A DNA stretch of 14,257 nt from Peptococcaceae bacterium (GCA_900759105.1 CAAETY010000101.1:1-14257), one strand, 5' to 3'. Numbered from the stretch's first letter, positions 1 through 6,780 are shown. The notes: generated from the letters alone by a model not told the origin. Numbers and translations: made by a program.

Positions 1-12
1 TATCGCGGTCCC

Positions 13-33
13 CCCTCTTTCAGAGAAAGAGGG
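13..33. other. Hairpin just downstream of the asp23 gene
   Basis: Positions 13-21 (CCCTCTTTC) pair perfectly with 25-33 (GAAAGAGGG) around a 3-base loop, giving a 9-bp stem that begins about 20 bases after the asp23 stop. Read in the direction of asp23 it has no U-tract: the following bases are GGACCGCG-like. It is therefore not a convincing intrinsic terminator for that strand. It may be a processing or partial attenuation structure before the next gene, which lies outside the window. In many Bacillota that next gene is nusB, but this is not visible here. Confidence 0.45.
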
Positions 34-51
34 CTTTCCTTCGTTGCGCTG

Positions 52-465
52 TTATGCTTGTGGGGTAGCTTTTTTAGTTGCTTCTTTGCTGTTGCGTTCG
101 AATTCTTCCGGGGTCATGATATCTACGACGCGGAATTGGATGTCTTTGACGTCGAGGCCGGTCATGGCTTTGATTTCGCGGCGTACAGCGACTTTGATTT
201 GTTCAAAGATGAGTGGTGCGGAGGCGCCGTATTCCAAGATGGCTTTGATTTCAATGCTTGCGGCTGCGCCTTCTACGATGGCGGTTACCCCTTTGGATGA
301 TTTGCTGGCTGCGCCGAGGCTGGTGGCAAAGCCGCTCATGAGAGAGCCTTTCATATCAAGGATGCCGTCAATTTCGCGTGCGACGACACCGGTGATTTTT
401 TCGATAACGCCGTCGTCAATAATCAACGTGTCGTTTGTTTGTGGAACCATTTGTTGTTCGCTCAT
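52..465 (-). CDS. Asp23/Gls24 family envelope stress response protein
   Basis: Encodes a 137-residue soluble protein of the Asp23/Gls24 (DUF322) family. In Staphylococcus such proteins are abundant, held at the membrane by AmaP and linked to cell-envelope stress; the biochemical activity is unknown. The family pattern is clear: an early I-D-D-G-V-I-E-K-I segment, then V-A-R-E-I-D-G-I, a central G-V-T-A-I-V-E beta segment, and R-E-I-K-A-M-T-G-L-D-V followed by V-V-D-I. No signal peptide or membrane helix is present. I start at the ATG at 465 because an AAAGGAT ribosome binding site sits 9 bases upstream. The in-frame TTG at 483 would overlap that site. The gene follows the DUF2273 gene by 14 bases and is the last of the amaP group in the window. 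Family assignment is firm; physiological role is inferred from homologues. Confidence 0.93.
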   Translation of the reverse strand: MSEQQMVPQTNDTLIIDDGVIEKITGVVAREIDGILDMKGSLMSGFATSLGAASKSSKGVTAIVEGAAASIEIKAILEYGASAPLIFEQIKVAVRREIKAMTGLDVKDIQFRVVDIMTPEEFERNSKEATKKATPQA

Positions 466-479
466 GGTATCAGATCCTT

Positions 480-878
480 TCAATTACGTTTGTTCATAAA
501 GGGGTTATCGTCAAGAAAACGCCGGCTAAAGCGTTGAAAGCGGCGAATGATGTGTGGATTGCCGTCATGCCAGCTGCCGAGGATATAGCCGCCGCCTAGG
601 CAGAGCGCGATTAGAAAGGTGCGCCAAAAGCCGATTTTTAGGATGCCAATCGCTAGGCAAAGGCCGATGGCCATATAGATTACGGTATGGAGATTTTGGC
701 TGACCCACGTCATAACGCGTGTCCACACATCGCTATGGTTCAAGCGGTGCGGGGTTTGGGGGGCGGCGTCTTGCGCTTTTTCATACGCCGGTTCTTCGGC
801 GGGTTGGTCGTTGTCCCACCAAGGTGTTTCTTGTTTTTTTGGTTCGTCGGTGTCCCACCATGGGGTATTATTGGACAT
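480..878 (-). CDS. DUF2273-type small membrane protein with duplicated N-terminal TPWWD motif
   Basis: Encodes a 132-residue protein between the amaP and asp23 genes, the slot usually held by the small two-helix DUF2273 protein. The second half fits that family: hydrophobic segments at about 65-82 and 85-101 separated by a short K-I-G-F-W-R-T turn, then a basic tail rich in R and F (about 110-132). The first half is unusual. Residues 5-13 (TPWWDTDEP) are repeated at 18-26 (TPWWDNDQP), followed by an acidic, proline- and alanine-rich linker to about residue 45. DUF2273 proteins are typically only about 60-80 residues, so this is an extended form. The ATG at 878 has an AAGGGAGG site 8 bases upstream, and the first 11 bases overlap the end of amaP, suggesting translational coupling. 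It probably assists membrane assembly of the Asp23/AmaP group; that role is inferred from context. Confidence 0.8.
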   Translation of the reverse strand: MSNNTPWWDTDEPKKQETPWWDNDQPAEEPAYEKAQDAAPQTPHRLNHSDVWTRVMTWVSQNLHTVIYMAIGLCLAIGILKIGFWRTFLIALCLGGGYILGSWHDGNPHIIRRFQRFSRRFLDDNPFMNKRN

Positions 879-1410
879 TGGTGGTCCCTCCCTTGTTTGT
901 TTGCGCGGATGCGTAGAATATCAGGTCAACGCGTGCGGCGGCAAGACCGGTGCACTGCAAGAGGTCCTGCGCAATTCGCGCACGGATGGCGGCGTGTTGG
1001 CTTGGCAGTGGGTCGCCTTCTGCGGTGCCAATCCATGCTTTGATGCTATAGCTTGGCACGCCGTATTTGCGTACAATGCGTACTTTCACGCGGTCTTCCA
1101 AGACGCCATCAAAACGTTCAATGGCGGTGTAAGTGATGTTTTTCAAGGCTTTGCGGCTTACGGACACGCTGCCGCCTTCGCGGTCGTTGTAAAGATATGG
1201 CAGGCTGCGGCGGCTAAATAGGCCGATGCACAGTATGACGATGCCGGTGGCCATGGTGAGGGTGCAGCCGACAGCAAAGCCCCAAATGGTCACATATGGC
1301 CCCAGCCATGGTATGACGTCCTGATAAAAGAACAGGTAAAAGGCCAGCGCTGCAAATGCCATCAGGCATAGGCCGATGATGCTGTTTAATATTTTGGTAA
1401 AGCGTGACAT
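868..1410 (-). CDS. amaP: Alkaline shock response membrane anchor protein AmaP
   Basis: Encodes a 180-residue protein with the AmaP architecture. Two membrane helices at about 10-30 and 39-65 form an N-terminal hairpin. An Asp23-like cytoplasmic domain follows (about 80-168), with the pattern S-V-S-V-S-R-K-A-L, V-K-V-R-I-V and A-R-I-A-Q-D-L. In Staphylococcus aureus AmaP anchors Asp23 to the membrane. The position directly before the DUF2273 and asp23 genes supports the same pairing here. The ATG at 1410 follows an AAGAAGG site by 6 bases. The gene starts 48 bases after rsmI with no terminator in the gap and no clear promoter, so it may be co-transcribed with rsmI. The symbol is assigned by domain layout and neighbours rather than close identity. 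Confidence 0.85.
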   Translation of the reverse strand: MSRFTKILNSIIGLCLMAFAALAFYLFFYQDVIPWLGPYVTIWGFAVGCTLTMATGIVILCIGLFSRRSLPYLYNDREGGSVSVSRKALKNITYTAIERFDGVLEDRVKVRIVRKYGVPSYSIKAWIGTAEGDPLPSQHAAIRARIAQDLLQCTGLAAARVDLIFYASAQTNKGGTTNVQ

Positions 1411-1458
1411 GATAGGCCTTCTTTCGTTTGTTCTGTAACTTTTTGCATCGTTTGGCGT

Positions 1459-2298
1459 TTATTCTTCCAAAAGGGCTTGGTAGATAACGCGTTTTGGTTG
1501 TCGGGTTTTGGCTGCCGCTTCTTTGGCTGCTTGGTTGGTGCTGTAGCCTGCTTCTACCAATTGCCGGGCAAGGGCAATGGCTTCGCTGAGCTTGTCTTCT
1601 TCGCTCTGTGCTTCTTGTACCGCCGGTCCCAGGATGAGTACAAATTCACCGCGTGGGGCATTTTCCTTAAAGTGGTCACGCACTTCTTCGGTGGTGCCGC
1701 GGGTGATTTCTTCGAAGCGTTTGCTGATTTCACGCACAGCGGCAAGTTCACGTGCCGGCCAACGTTTGGCAAATATTTCCAAGGTGGCTTCGAGGCGGTG
1801 CGGTGATTCGTAGAATATGGTGCTGCCTGTTTCGGTATCGACCACAGCAAGGCGGTCGTCAATGTCTTTCTTTTTGCGTGGCAGGAAGCCTTCGAACACA
1901 AAGCGACCACTTGGCAGACCACTCAGCACCAAGGCAGTAAGTGAAGCGCTTGGGCCCGGCAATACGGTGTAAGGCAAATCTTGCGCGCGAAAGGTATTAA
2001 TCAAATCAAAGCCCGGGTCGCTGATAACCGGCATGCCGGCGTCACTAATGAGAGCGACTTGCTTGCCTTCACGCACCAAATCCGCAATGTGTTGCGCACG
2101 GGATTGTGGGGAATGGTCGTGGTAGCTTGAAAGGGGCTTTGCAATTTCAAAATGACGCAAGAGCTTGAGGCTGTTGCGGGTATCTTCACAAAAGATAATG
2201 TCGGCTTCCTCTAGGGTGCGCAACACGCGCAGGGTGATGTCTTCGAGGTTACCGATAGGCGTTGCGCAGAGATAGAGCATGCCATTGGTGTTTTCCAT
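1459..2298 (-). CDS. rsmI: 16S rRNA (cytidine(1402)-2'-O)-methyltransferase RsmI
   Basis: Encodes a 279-residue enzyme, the usual length for RsmI (YabC/YraL). RsmI uses S-adenosylmethionine to 2'-O-methylate C1402 in the decoding centre of 16S rRNA. Family hallmarks are intact: L-Y-L-C-A-T-P-I-G-N-L-E-D-I-T-L-R at 8-24, C-E-D-T-R at 37-41, I-S-D-A-G-M-P-V-I-S-D-P-G at 84-96, V-L-P-G-P-S-A at 112-118, F-E-G-F-L-P-R at 135-141 and Y-E-S-P-H-R at 163-168. These belong to the tetrapyrrole-methylase fold. The C-terminal part (about 235-279) is the small helical domain typical of full-length members. The ATG at 2298 has a GGAGG site 7 bases upstream. A terminator upstream (2453-2498) separates it from trmN6, so it needs its own promoter in 2299-2450. 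Confidence 0.96.
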   Translation of the reverse strand: MENTNGMLYLCATPIGNLEDITLRVLRTLEEADIIFCEDTRNSLKLLRHFEIAKPLSSYHDHSPQSRAQHIADLVREGKQVALISDAGMPVISDPGFDLINTFRAQDLPYTVLPGPSASLTALVLSGLPSGRFVFEGFLPRKKKDIDDRLAVVDTETGSTIFYESPHRLEATLEIFAKRWPARELAAVREISKRFEEITRGTTEEVRDHFKENAPRGEFVLILGPAVQEAQSEEDKLSEAIALARQLVEAGYSTNQAAKEAAAKTRQPKRVIYQALLEE

Positions 2299-2331
2299 GG
2301 GGGATCCTCCGTTCTTTGTGCGTCCTTATTT

Positions 2332-2349
2332 ACCCCTATTATAGAGGGT
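2332..2349. repeat. Copy 1 of an 18-bp direct repeat upstream of rsmI
   Basis: ACCCCTATTATAGAGGGT. It matches 2397-2414 at 15 of 18 positions, and the match extends by TTT on the left and G on the right. The outer ACCC/GGGT arms are inverted. On the minus strand each copy contains a perfect TATAAT (here 2338-2343), so the repeat could be an operator overlapping a -10 box or a duplicated promoter core. Confidence 0.55.
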
Positions 2350-2362
2350 GAGAGATTGCTTT

Positions 2363-2391
2363 GCTATATTCATATGATAGCGGTTTGTCTA
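2363..2391 (-). promoter_or_regulatory. Candidate sigma-A-type promoter for rsmI
   Basis: On the minus strand TAGACA (2386-2391, 5 of 6 to TTGACA) is followed after 17 bases by TATAGC (2363-2368, 4 of 6 to TATAAT). The element lies between the two 18-bp repeats and downstream of the trmN6 terminator, where an rsmI promoter is needed. The perfect TATAAT at 2338-2343 is an alternative -10, but its upstream hexamer is poor. Confidence 0.35.
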
Positions 2392-2396
2392 TTTTT

Positions 2397-2414
2397 ACCC
2401 TCATTATAGTGGGT
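2397..2414. repeat. Copy 2 of the 18-bp direct repeat upstream of rsmI
   Basis: ACCCTCATTATAGTGGGT, exactly 65 bases from copy 1, with the same inverted ACCC/GGGT ends and a minus-strand TATAAT at 2403-2408. No good -35 box lies 16-18 bases upstream of this TATAAT, so it may act as a binding site rather than a promoter. Confidence 0.5.
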
Positions 2415-2452
2415 GCTGAACGCTTCGTGGGGTGATTTGTGGAACTGTTGCC

Positions 2453-2498
2453 AAAATAAAATAAGCGGAAGAATGGGAGGGATTCTCGTTTCTTCCGC
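2453..2498 (-). terminator. Rho-independent terminator after trmN6
   Basis: Read on the minus strand, GCGGAAGAA pairs with TTCTTCCGC (hairpin 2465-2498, 9-bp stem with a 16-base loop) and is followed by TTATTTTATTTT (2453-2464). It begins 8 bases after the trmN6 stop and closes the holB-ricT-trmN6 unit. Confidence 0.85.
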
Positions 2499-2506
2499 AT
2501 AATGGT

Positions 2507-3259
2507 TTATGTTGGGTCGCCTTGGTACCATGATTGAATGGTTGGGCGATAATAGCCGGCGTCATCATAGATATAGAGTGGTTCTTCCAAGACCAAGTCT
2601 TGTGCGCCCAAATAGCAGCATTCGAGCAAAAAGAGTTTGGCCGGTTCGTTGACGCGGGCATACACCGGTTGCAGGCGCACCGGCTTGCATTTGTAGGCAC
2701 GCGCGGTGGCAAGGACTTCGTCTAAGCGAACGGCACGGTGAATGATGGCAAGGCGTCCGCGTTCGCGCAATACATAGGCGGCAAAGCGGAACATATCATC
2801 CAAGGTGCAGGTGTGCTCGTGGCGTGCCAAGGCTGTTTCGCTGTCAGGATTGGCGGCGCCGTGTCCCACCTTAAAAAACGGTGGGTTACAGGTCACGAGG
2901 TCGAATTGCCGTTGCATTTCCGGCGTACGGTCTCGCATGTCATGCAAGGAAAAGGTCAATCGCTCGGGAGCAATGCCGTTGCGATCACGGCTTGCCAAGG
3001 CATTTTCAACGAGCTGTGGCTGAATATCCACGCCGTGGATGCGTGCTTCGGGAAAACGTGCCGCCATAATGGTGGCAACAACGCCGGTGCCGGTGCAAGC
3101 GTCCAATATGCGCGCCGCCGGCTTTACAAAGTGAGATAGCAGTACCGCATCAATGGAAAAGCGCAGGCCGCCTTTGCGTTGATAGAGTCCCCAGCCGTTT
3201 AAGGCGAGGTCTGTCCACTCCAAATCATTGGTTATTGTTTGATTGTTTTGGTTTGGCAT
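2507..3259 (-). CDS. tRNA1(Val) (adenine(37)-N6)-methyltransferase family protein (TrmN6/YabB-like)
   Basis: Encodes a 250-residue class I SAM-dependent methyltransferase. Motif I is I-L-D-A-C-T-G-T-G at about 51-59, an acidic residue closes the next strand (G-V-D-I, about 74-77), and the catalytic N-P-P-F of N6-adenine methyltransferases lies at about 125-128. The start of the domain, G-L-R-F-S-I-D-A-V-L-L, matches the YabB/TrmN6 family that methylates A37 of tRNA1(Val) in E. coli. The same gene neighbours holB, ricT and rsmI in B. subtilis. I choose the ATG at 3259, which has an AGGA site 9 bases upstream, over the GTG at 3286. The gene overlaps the 3' end of ricT by 35 bases in another frame, so coupling is likely. 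Methyltransferase class and family are clear; the exact tRNA substrate is inferred. Confidence 0.88.
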   Translation of the reverse strand: MPNQNNQTITNDLEWTDLALNGWGLYQRKGGLRFSIDAVLLSHFVKPAARILDACTGTGVVATIMAARFPEARIHGVDIQPQLVENALASRDRNGIAPERLTFSLHDMRDRTPEMQRQFDLVTCNPPFFKVGHGAANPDSETALARHEHTCTLDDMFRFAAYVLRERGRLAIIHRAVRLDEVLATARAYKCKPVRLQPVYARVNEPAKLFLLECCYLGAQDLVLEEPLYIYDDAGYYRPTIQSWYQGDPT

Positions 3260-4331
3260 GGCTCTTGTTCCTATTGCGTCCGCCACGACTACCGCGTTTG
3301 CGCGGTTTGCGTGGTTTCTCGCTCTTTTCGTGCTTTATATCGTTATATTCATCGGCGTCTACATCATAGGTACGCTTTGGTCGTCTTAGCTTGCCACTGC
3401 GTTCGCCGGATTTGTTGTTCTTTTTGTCCTTTGCGGTATCCTTTGGCGCATGGCTGCGTTTCTTGCCGGCGTTGTCTTGCTTGGCGGCATCGACAGTATA
3501 TTGCACCAAGGATGGGTCGTAGTAAGTTTCAACGGAAATCTCGGTGGTATTGTCTTCTTTTTCAAGTGCCTTCACTGCTTGTGGTGCAACAGCTTCTGAA
3601 GCAGCCCCGGTGGCTTTCGGACAATGTTCACACGCATGCTCTTGCGCGGCTTTTTCGGCCTTGGCCTGTTCACGCGCCAAGCGATTGGATTCTACATAGT
3701 GTTCGTTTTCGTAATTTAGACAGCACAGCAAGCGCCCACAGCAGCCGCTGATTTTGGTTGGGTTCAAGGACAGGCTCTGTTCTTTTGCCATTTTGATGGA
3801 CACCGGTGAAAAATCGGTGAGGAAACGGTGGCAGCACAAGGGTTCTCCACAAATGCCGACGCCACCGACAATTTTGGCTTCATCACGGACGCCGATTTGA
3901 CGCAATTCAATGCGGGTATGGAAAACAGCGGCGAGCTCCTTGATGAGCTCGCGGAAGTCCACACGTTCATCGGCGGTAAAGTTAAAGATGACCTTGGCGC
4001 GGTCAAAGGTGTATTCTACATTGACCAGCTTCATATCAAGGGCGCAAAGCTGGATTTTCTCTTGGCAAATCTTGTAGGCGTCCTTTGCAGCAACGAGATT
4101 TTCTTCGTAGGTTTGCGCATCTTCTTCGGTGGCCACACGGATGATTTCCTTCAAAGGCACTTCGAGGTCTTTTTCGGGAATCCAGTGGGTGGCAAGGGCA
4201 ACGCGCGCATATTCAATGCCACGCGCGGTTTCCACGATGACATAGGTATCGCTTTCGATTTGTTGGTCAGCACTGTCAAAATAATAAATTTTTCCGGCAC
4301 GCTGAAATTGCACGCCAATAATTTGTGGCAT
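3225..4331 (-). CDS. ricT: PSP1-domain regulatory iron-sulfur protein RicT (YaaT)
   Basis: Encodes a 368-residue RicT/YaaT protein. In B. subtilis RicT binds RicA and RicF in a complex carrying [4Fe-4S] clusters that helps RNase Y mature many mRNAs. The N-terminal half is the PSP1 region, with V-Q-F-Q-R-A-G-K-I-Y-Y-F near the start and R-I-E-L-R-Q-I-G-V-R-D-E at 140-151. The conserved cysteine block follows: G-G-V-G-I-C-G-E-P-L-C-C (C161, C166, C167) and G-C-C-G-R-L-L-C-C-L-N-Y-E (C197, C198, C203, C204). The usual length is about 275 residues. Here about 100 extra residues follow, rich in K, R, N and G and probably disordered, plus an added C-E-H-C pair (C234, C237). The ATG at 4331 has a GAGGAG site 8 bases upstream, and the gene lies 15 bases after holB. 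Identity is confident; the tail's role is unknown. Confidence 0.93.
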   Translation of the reverse strand: MPQIIGVQFQRAGKIYYFDSADQQIESDTYVIVETARGIEYARVALATHWIPEKDLEVPLKEIIRVATEEDAQTYEENLVAAKDAYKICQEKIQLCALDMKLVNVEYTFDRAKVIFNFTADERVDFRELIKELAAVFHTRIELRQIGVRDEAKIVGGVGICGEPLCCHRFLTDFSPVSIKMAKEQSLSLNPTKISGCCGRLLCCLNYENEHYVESNRLAREQAKAEKAAQEHACEHCPKATGAASEAVAPQAVKALEKEDNTTEISVETYYDPSLVQYTVDAAKQDNAGKKRSHAPKDTAKDKKNNKSGERSGKLRRPKRTYDVDADEYNDIKHEKSEKPRKPRKRGSRGGRNRNKSHAKPKQSNNNQ

Positions 4332-4346
4332 AGGGTGTTCTCCTCT

Positions 4347-5282
4347 CTATTGGCGCAAGGCGCGCGCCATTTCTATGAGTAAAGCGCCCAAAATAAGTGC
4401 AGGCTCGGTATTGGTTTCGAGCCTTTCCAGGGCGGTTGTTGTTTGATGCAATATATGGATGGGACGACTCAGGTCGGTGCCATCGGCAAGGGCTTGATTG
4501 AGCCCTTGCCGGTAATAACGCCTGATTAACAATATTTCTTCGCGTACAGCACTGCGATCGCCATTAAAGGCATCGCTAAAGCGCAACAATGCCCCATCGT
4601 GGGTGGTTGATAGGGTTTGCAAAAGCACTTCCAGTTCATGCTTGCGATTGACACGCAAAAGCCGCGCTTCATCGTCATCCAGAATATCCCGAGCTTGGCT
4701 AAGCGAGCCGTTGGCTAAATCCACCGCCAAGCGGGCATCATGGTCATCACGCGCCAGCAAACGCAGCATATTGGCCTCGGAAAGAGGCTTAAAGCGCACC
4801 AATTGCGCACGGGAGCGAATGGTGTCGGGCAATCGCTCGGCTTGGGTGGTGATGAGGATAAAGCAGGTCGGACCAACAGGCTCCTCTACTGTTTTCAAAA
4901 AGGCGTTGGCGGCTTCTATGCCCATGGTGTCGGCATCGTCAATGAGCACCACTGTGTAACCGCCGTAGCTTGACATATTGGACAAGCGTGCGCGAAGGTC
5001 GCGAATCTGCTTAATTTTGATGCTTTTGCCATCCGGCAAAACGATGATACAGTCGGGATGAGTCCCCACCTCAAGCTGCCTGCATGCATCGCAGTGTCCA
5101 CAGGCATCTTCCCCTTGCGGCGCTTCACACAAAAGAAGGGCAGCCAGCGCACGGGCGGTGGTCATTTTTCCCACGCCGCGCGGGCCGTCAAAAATATAGG
5201 CATGGCTCAATCGCTGATGCACATAGGCGCGTTGTAGTTGAGAGATAGCCACATCTTGACCCACTATTTCTTGAAATCGCAT
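4347..5282 (-). CDS. holB: DNA polymerase III clamp-loader subunit delta'
   Basis: Encodes a 311-residue AAA+ protein, the delta' subunit of the complex that loads the sliding clamp for chromosome replication. It opens with F-x-x-I-V-G-Q-D near residue 3. A P-loop G-P-R-G-V-G-K lies at 33-39, a zinc-binding set is seen as C52 then C61, C64 and C67, and Walker B L-I-D-D-A-D is at 113-118. The sensor region L-P-D-T-I-R-S-R-A is at 151-159. The usual S-R-C motif is S-R-A here; the arginine-finger residue R158 is kept. The C-terminal helical domain (about 200-311) is present. The ATG at 5282 follows AAGGAGG closely. The gene is preceded by a strong promoter and followed by ricT and trmN6, as in B. 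subtilis. Confidence 0.93.
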   Translation of the reverse strand: MRFQEIVGQDVAISQLQRAYVHQRLSHAYIFDGPRGVGKMTTARALAALLLCEAPQGEDACGHCDACRQLEVGTHPDCIIVLPDGKSIKIKQIRDLRARLSNMSSYGGYTVVLIDDADTMGIEAANAFLKTVEEPVGPTCFILITTQAERLPDTIRSRAQLVRFKPLSEANMLRLLARDDHDARLAVDLANGSLSQARDILDDDEARLLRVNRKHELEVLLQTLSTTHDGALLRFSDAFNGDRSAVREEILLIRRYYRQGLNQALADGTDLSRPIHILHQTTTALERLETNTEPALILGALLIEMARALRQ

Positions 5283-5312
5283 ACTGCCTCCTTGGTGATG
5301 GTGTTCTTTACT

Positions 5313-5341
5313 ATTATAATCGGTTTTTGTGTGGCTGACAA
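5313..5341 (-). promoter_or_regulatory. Strong sigma-A-type promoter for holB-ricT-trmN6
   Basis: On the minus strand TTGTCA (5336-5341, 5 of 6) is followed by a 17-base spacer and a perfect TATAAT (5313-5318). Transcription would start near 5306, leaving a leader of about 25 bases with the AAGGAGG site of holB. The -35 box begins only 4 bases beyond the decarboxylase stop codon, and no terminator intervenes, so read-through from that gene is possible. Confidence 0.75.
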
Positions 5342-5345
5342 ATAT

Positions 5346-6719
5346 TTATCCCTCTATCAGCACGTCTACAGGGGCATTGGCATCGCGGCCGCTATCGGTC
5401 CATGCTTGGAGCATTTGTTCGGTAATGCGTTGACCCGGCAGCAAAAGCGGAATCCCCGGCGGATAGGCTTCAAGAATTGCGGCGCAAACGTCCCCCACCG
5501 CTTCACAAAGGGGCTTGGTTTGACGTGGTGCCAGCCACGCTTCGGAAAGAGGCACCACCGTTTCCGGGCGGGATTTGCTATAGCAAGGGCGTGGACAATC
5601 GGTTGTCACGGCTGCCAAATCATGGGCTGCCGCCAACACCGCCTCACGCAACGCAGGCGAGCCGCCGTCAAGGGGCATCATGAGCAGACAACCGCGGCCG
5701 TCGCTCATTTCTGCCGTCACGCCGTGATTCGCCAATGCTTCACTAATGGCTTCGCCACCGGCATGCGGTGAGGTCAGATAGATTTTGAAGGGGTCCTGCT
5801 TCCACGCTGGGTTGCGCGCTACATTTAGATGTGGGTTTCCGGCTAAGCCTGCTTCCAACAGGCTGATTTGACGCAAGCCAGCACGCATGACGGCATCGCC
5901 TTCTTCGGCAAGCCATGCACCGGCCGCTTCCAAGCTTGCCATCAAGAGATAGCTCGGCGAGGTCGTATGCAAAAGCCCCACCGCCGCACGAAGTGGCTCA
6001 ACCAAGGCGGCATCGCGAATAAGCATGACACTCGCTTGGGTCAAGCAAGGAAGTATTTTGTGGGCACTTTCTATGACCACATCCGCCCCCATTGCCAAAG
6101 CAGATTTTGGCGTTACATCACTTGTAAAATGGGCACCGTGTGCCGCATCAACGATGGTCGTTACACCGTAGGCATGCGCCATTTGCAGAAGGGTTTCATT
6201 TTCACTGGTTATACCGTGATAAGTCGGGTGTACCATGACCATGGTGCGACAGTTTGGATGACAGCAGAGGGCTTCTTGAAAGGCTTCGGGATCGACGCCC
6301 ACGGGAATGTCCAGCTGTGGGTCAAACGTCACATCAAGGGGAATCGGTGTGGCCCCCGCCAACACCAAGCCTTGGTAAATACTACCGTGGGCGTGGCGTG
6401 GCACAAACACCTCTTGGCCGCGACACAGCCCCAAAATAGCCGCCTTTAACCCAAGAGAGGTACCGCCCAGAAGGTATTGCACATGGGCGCACTCACGTTC
6501 GCGTGCCCATTCCGCCATGCTTTCCTTGAGCACCCCTTCGGGATGCGCCAAATTATCGAGCCCCGGCACCTCGGTCAGATCGTAGCGCCACACGGCTTCA
6601 CCCCACGCTTCTTTGAGGGCGGCGGGAATCAACTGTCCGCTTTTGTGCCCGGGGGTATGGGTACTAAAAGGGGCTTGCGCAACATGGGCAGATAAAGCTT
6701 GCCAAAGTGGTGTTTTCAT
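5346..6719 (-). CDS. Orn/Lys/Arg decarboxylase-family PLP-dependent protein (YaaO-like)
   Basis: Encodes a 457-residue fold-type I pyridoxal-phosphate enzyme of the basic amino-acid decarboxylase family (short, YaaO-like form without the N-terminal wing domain). Near the N-terminus T-P-G-H-K is at 22-26 and D-L-T-E-V-P-G-L-D-N-L at 47-57, both family signatures. G-G-T-S-L-G (85-90) binds the cofactor phosphate. D-A-A-H-G-A-H (191-197) supplies the PLP-contacting Asp and His. S-A-H-K (218-221) carries the PLP Lys221, followed by I-L-P-C-L-T-Q. The C-terminal domain includes Y-P-P-G-I-P-L-L-L-P-G. Substrate (arginine, lysine or ornithine) cannot be told. The start is the ATG at 6719, which has AAAGGA 9 bases upstream; the ATG at 6728 directly abuts that site. 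The gene lies upstream of holB as yaaO does in B. subtilis, but tmk is absent between them. Its promoter is unclear; a weak GTTATA-17-TATAAA match (6790-6818) overlaps the divergent gene's promoter. Confidence 0.9.
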   Translation of the reverse strand: MKTPLWQALSAHVAQAPFSTHTPGHKSGQLIPAALKEAWGEAVWRYDLTEVPGLDNLAHPEGVLKESMAEWARERECAHVQYLLGGTSLGLKAAILGLCRGQEVFVPRHAHGSIYQGLVLAGATPIPLDVTFDPQLDIPVGVDPEAFQEALCCHPNCRTMVMVHPTYHGITSENETLLQMAHAYGVTTIVDAAHGAHFTSDVTPKSALAMGADVVIESAHKILPCLTQASVMLIRDAALVEPLRAAVGLLHTTSPSYLLMASLEAAGAWLAEEGDAVMRAGLRQISLLEAGLAGNPHLNVARNPAWKQDPFKIYLTSPHAGGEAISEALANHGVTAEMSDGRGCLLMMPLDGGSPALREAVLAAAHDLAAVTTDCPRPCYSKSRPETVVPLSEAWLAPRQTKPLCEAVGDVCAAILEAYPPGIPLLLPGQRITEQMLQAWTDSGRDANAPVDVLIEG

Positions 6720-6752
6720 AAACAACATTCCTTTTCAATAAACTTTCCACAA

Positions 6753-6780
6753 AAGTTCCTCAGAGCTATTGAGGGGACTT
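6753..6780. other. Imperfect inverted repeat in the divergent intergenic region
   Basis: CCTCA (6758-6762) pairs with TGAGG (6770-6774) around a 7-base loop. The pairing extends through a G-U step and a bulged G to AAGT/ACTT at the ends. It covers the -35 box of the plus-strand gene, and lies in the probable 5' leader of the decarboxylase gene. It could be an operator or an RNA hairpin. Confidence 0.35.

Noticed and set aside
1747..1754. TTCACGTG inside rsmI as a further parS half-site
   Set aside because: Only the central CACGTG plus two bases match; the other arm (CCGGC) does not fit the consensus.
3239..3751. 170-codon plus-strand open frame across ricT and trmN6
   Set aside because: It is antisense to two well-supported genes, has no ribosome binding site and a Cys/Arg/His-rich composition typical of a shadow frame.
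5868..6449. 193-codon plus-strand open frame inside the decarboxylase gene
   Set aside because: It is wholly antisense to a conserved PLP enzyme and shows no recognisable domain or start signal.
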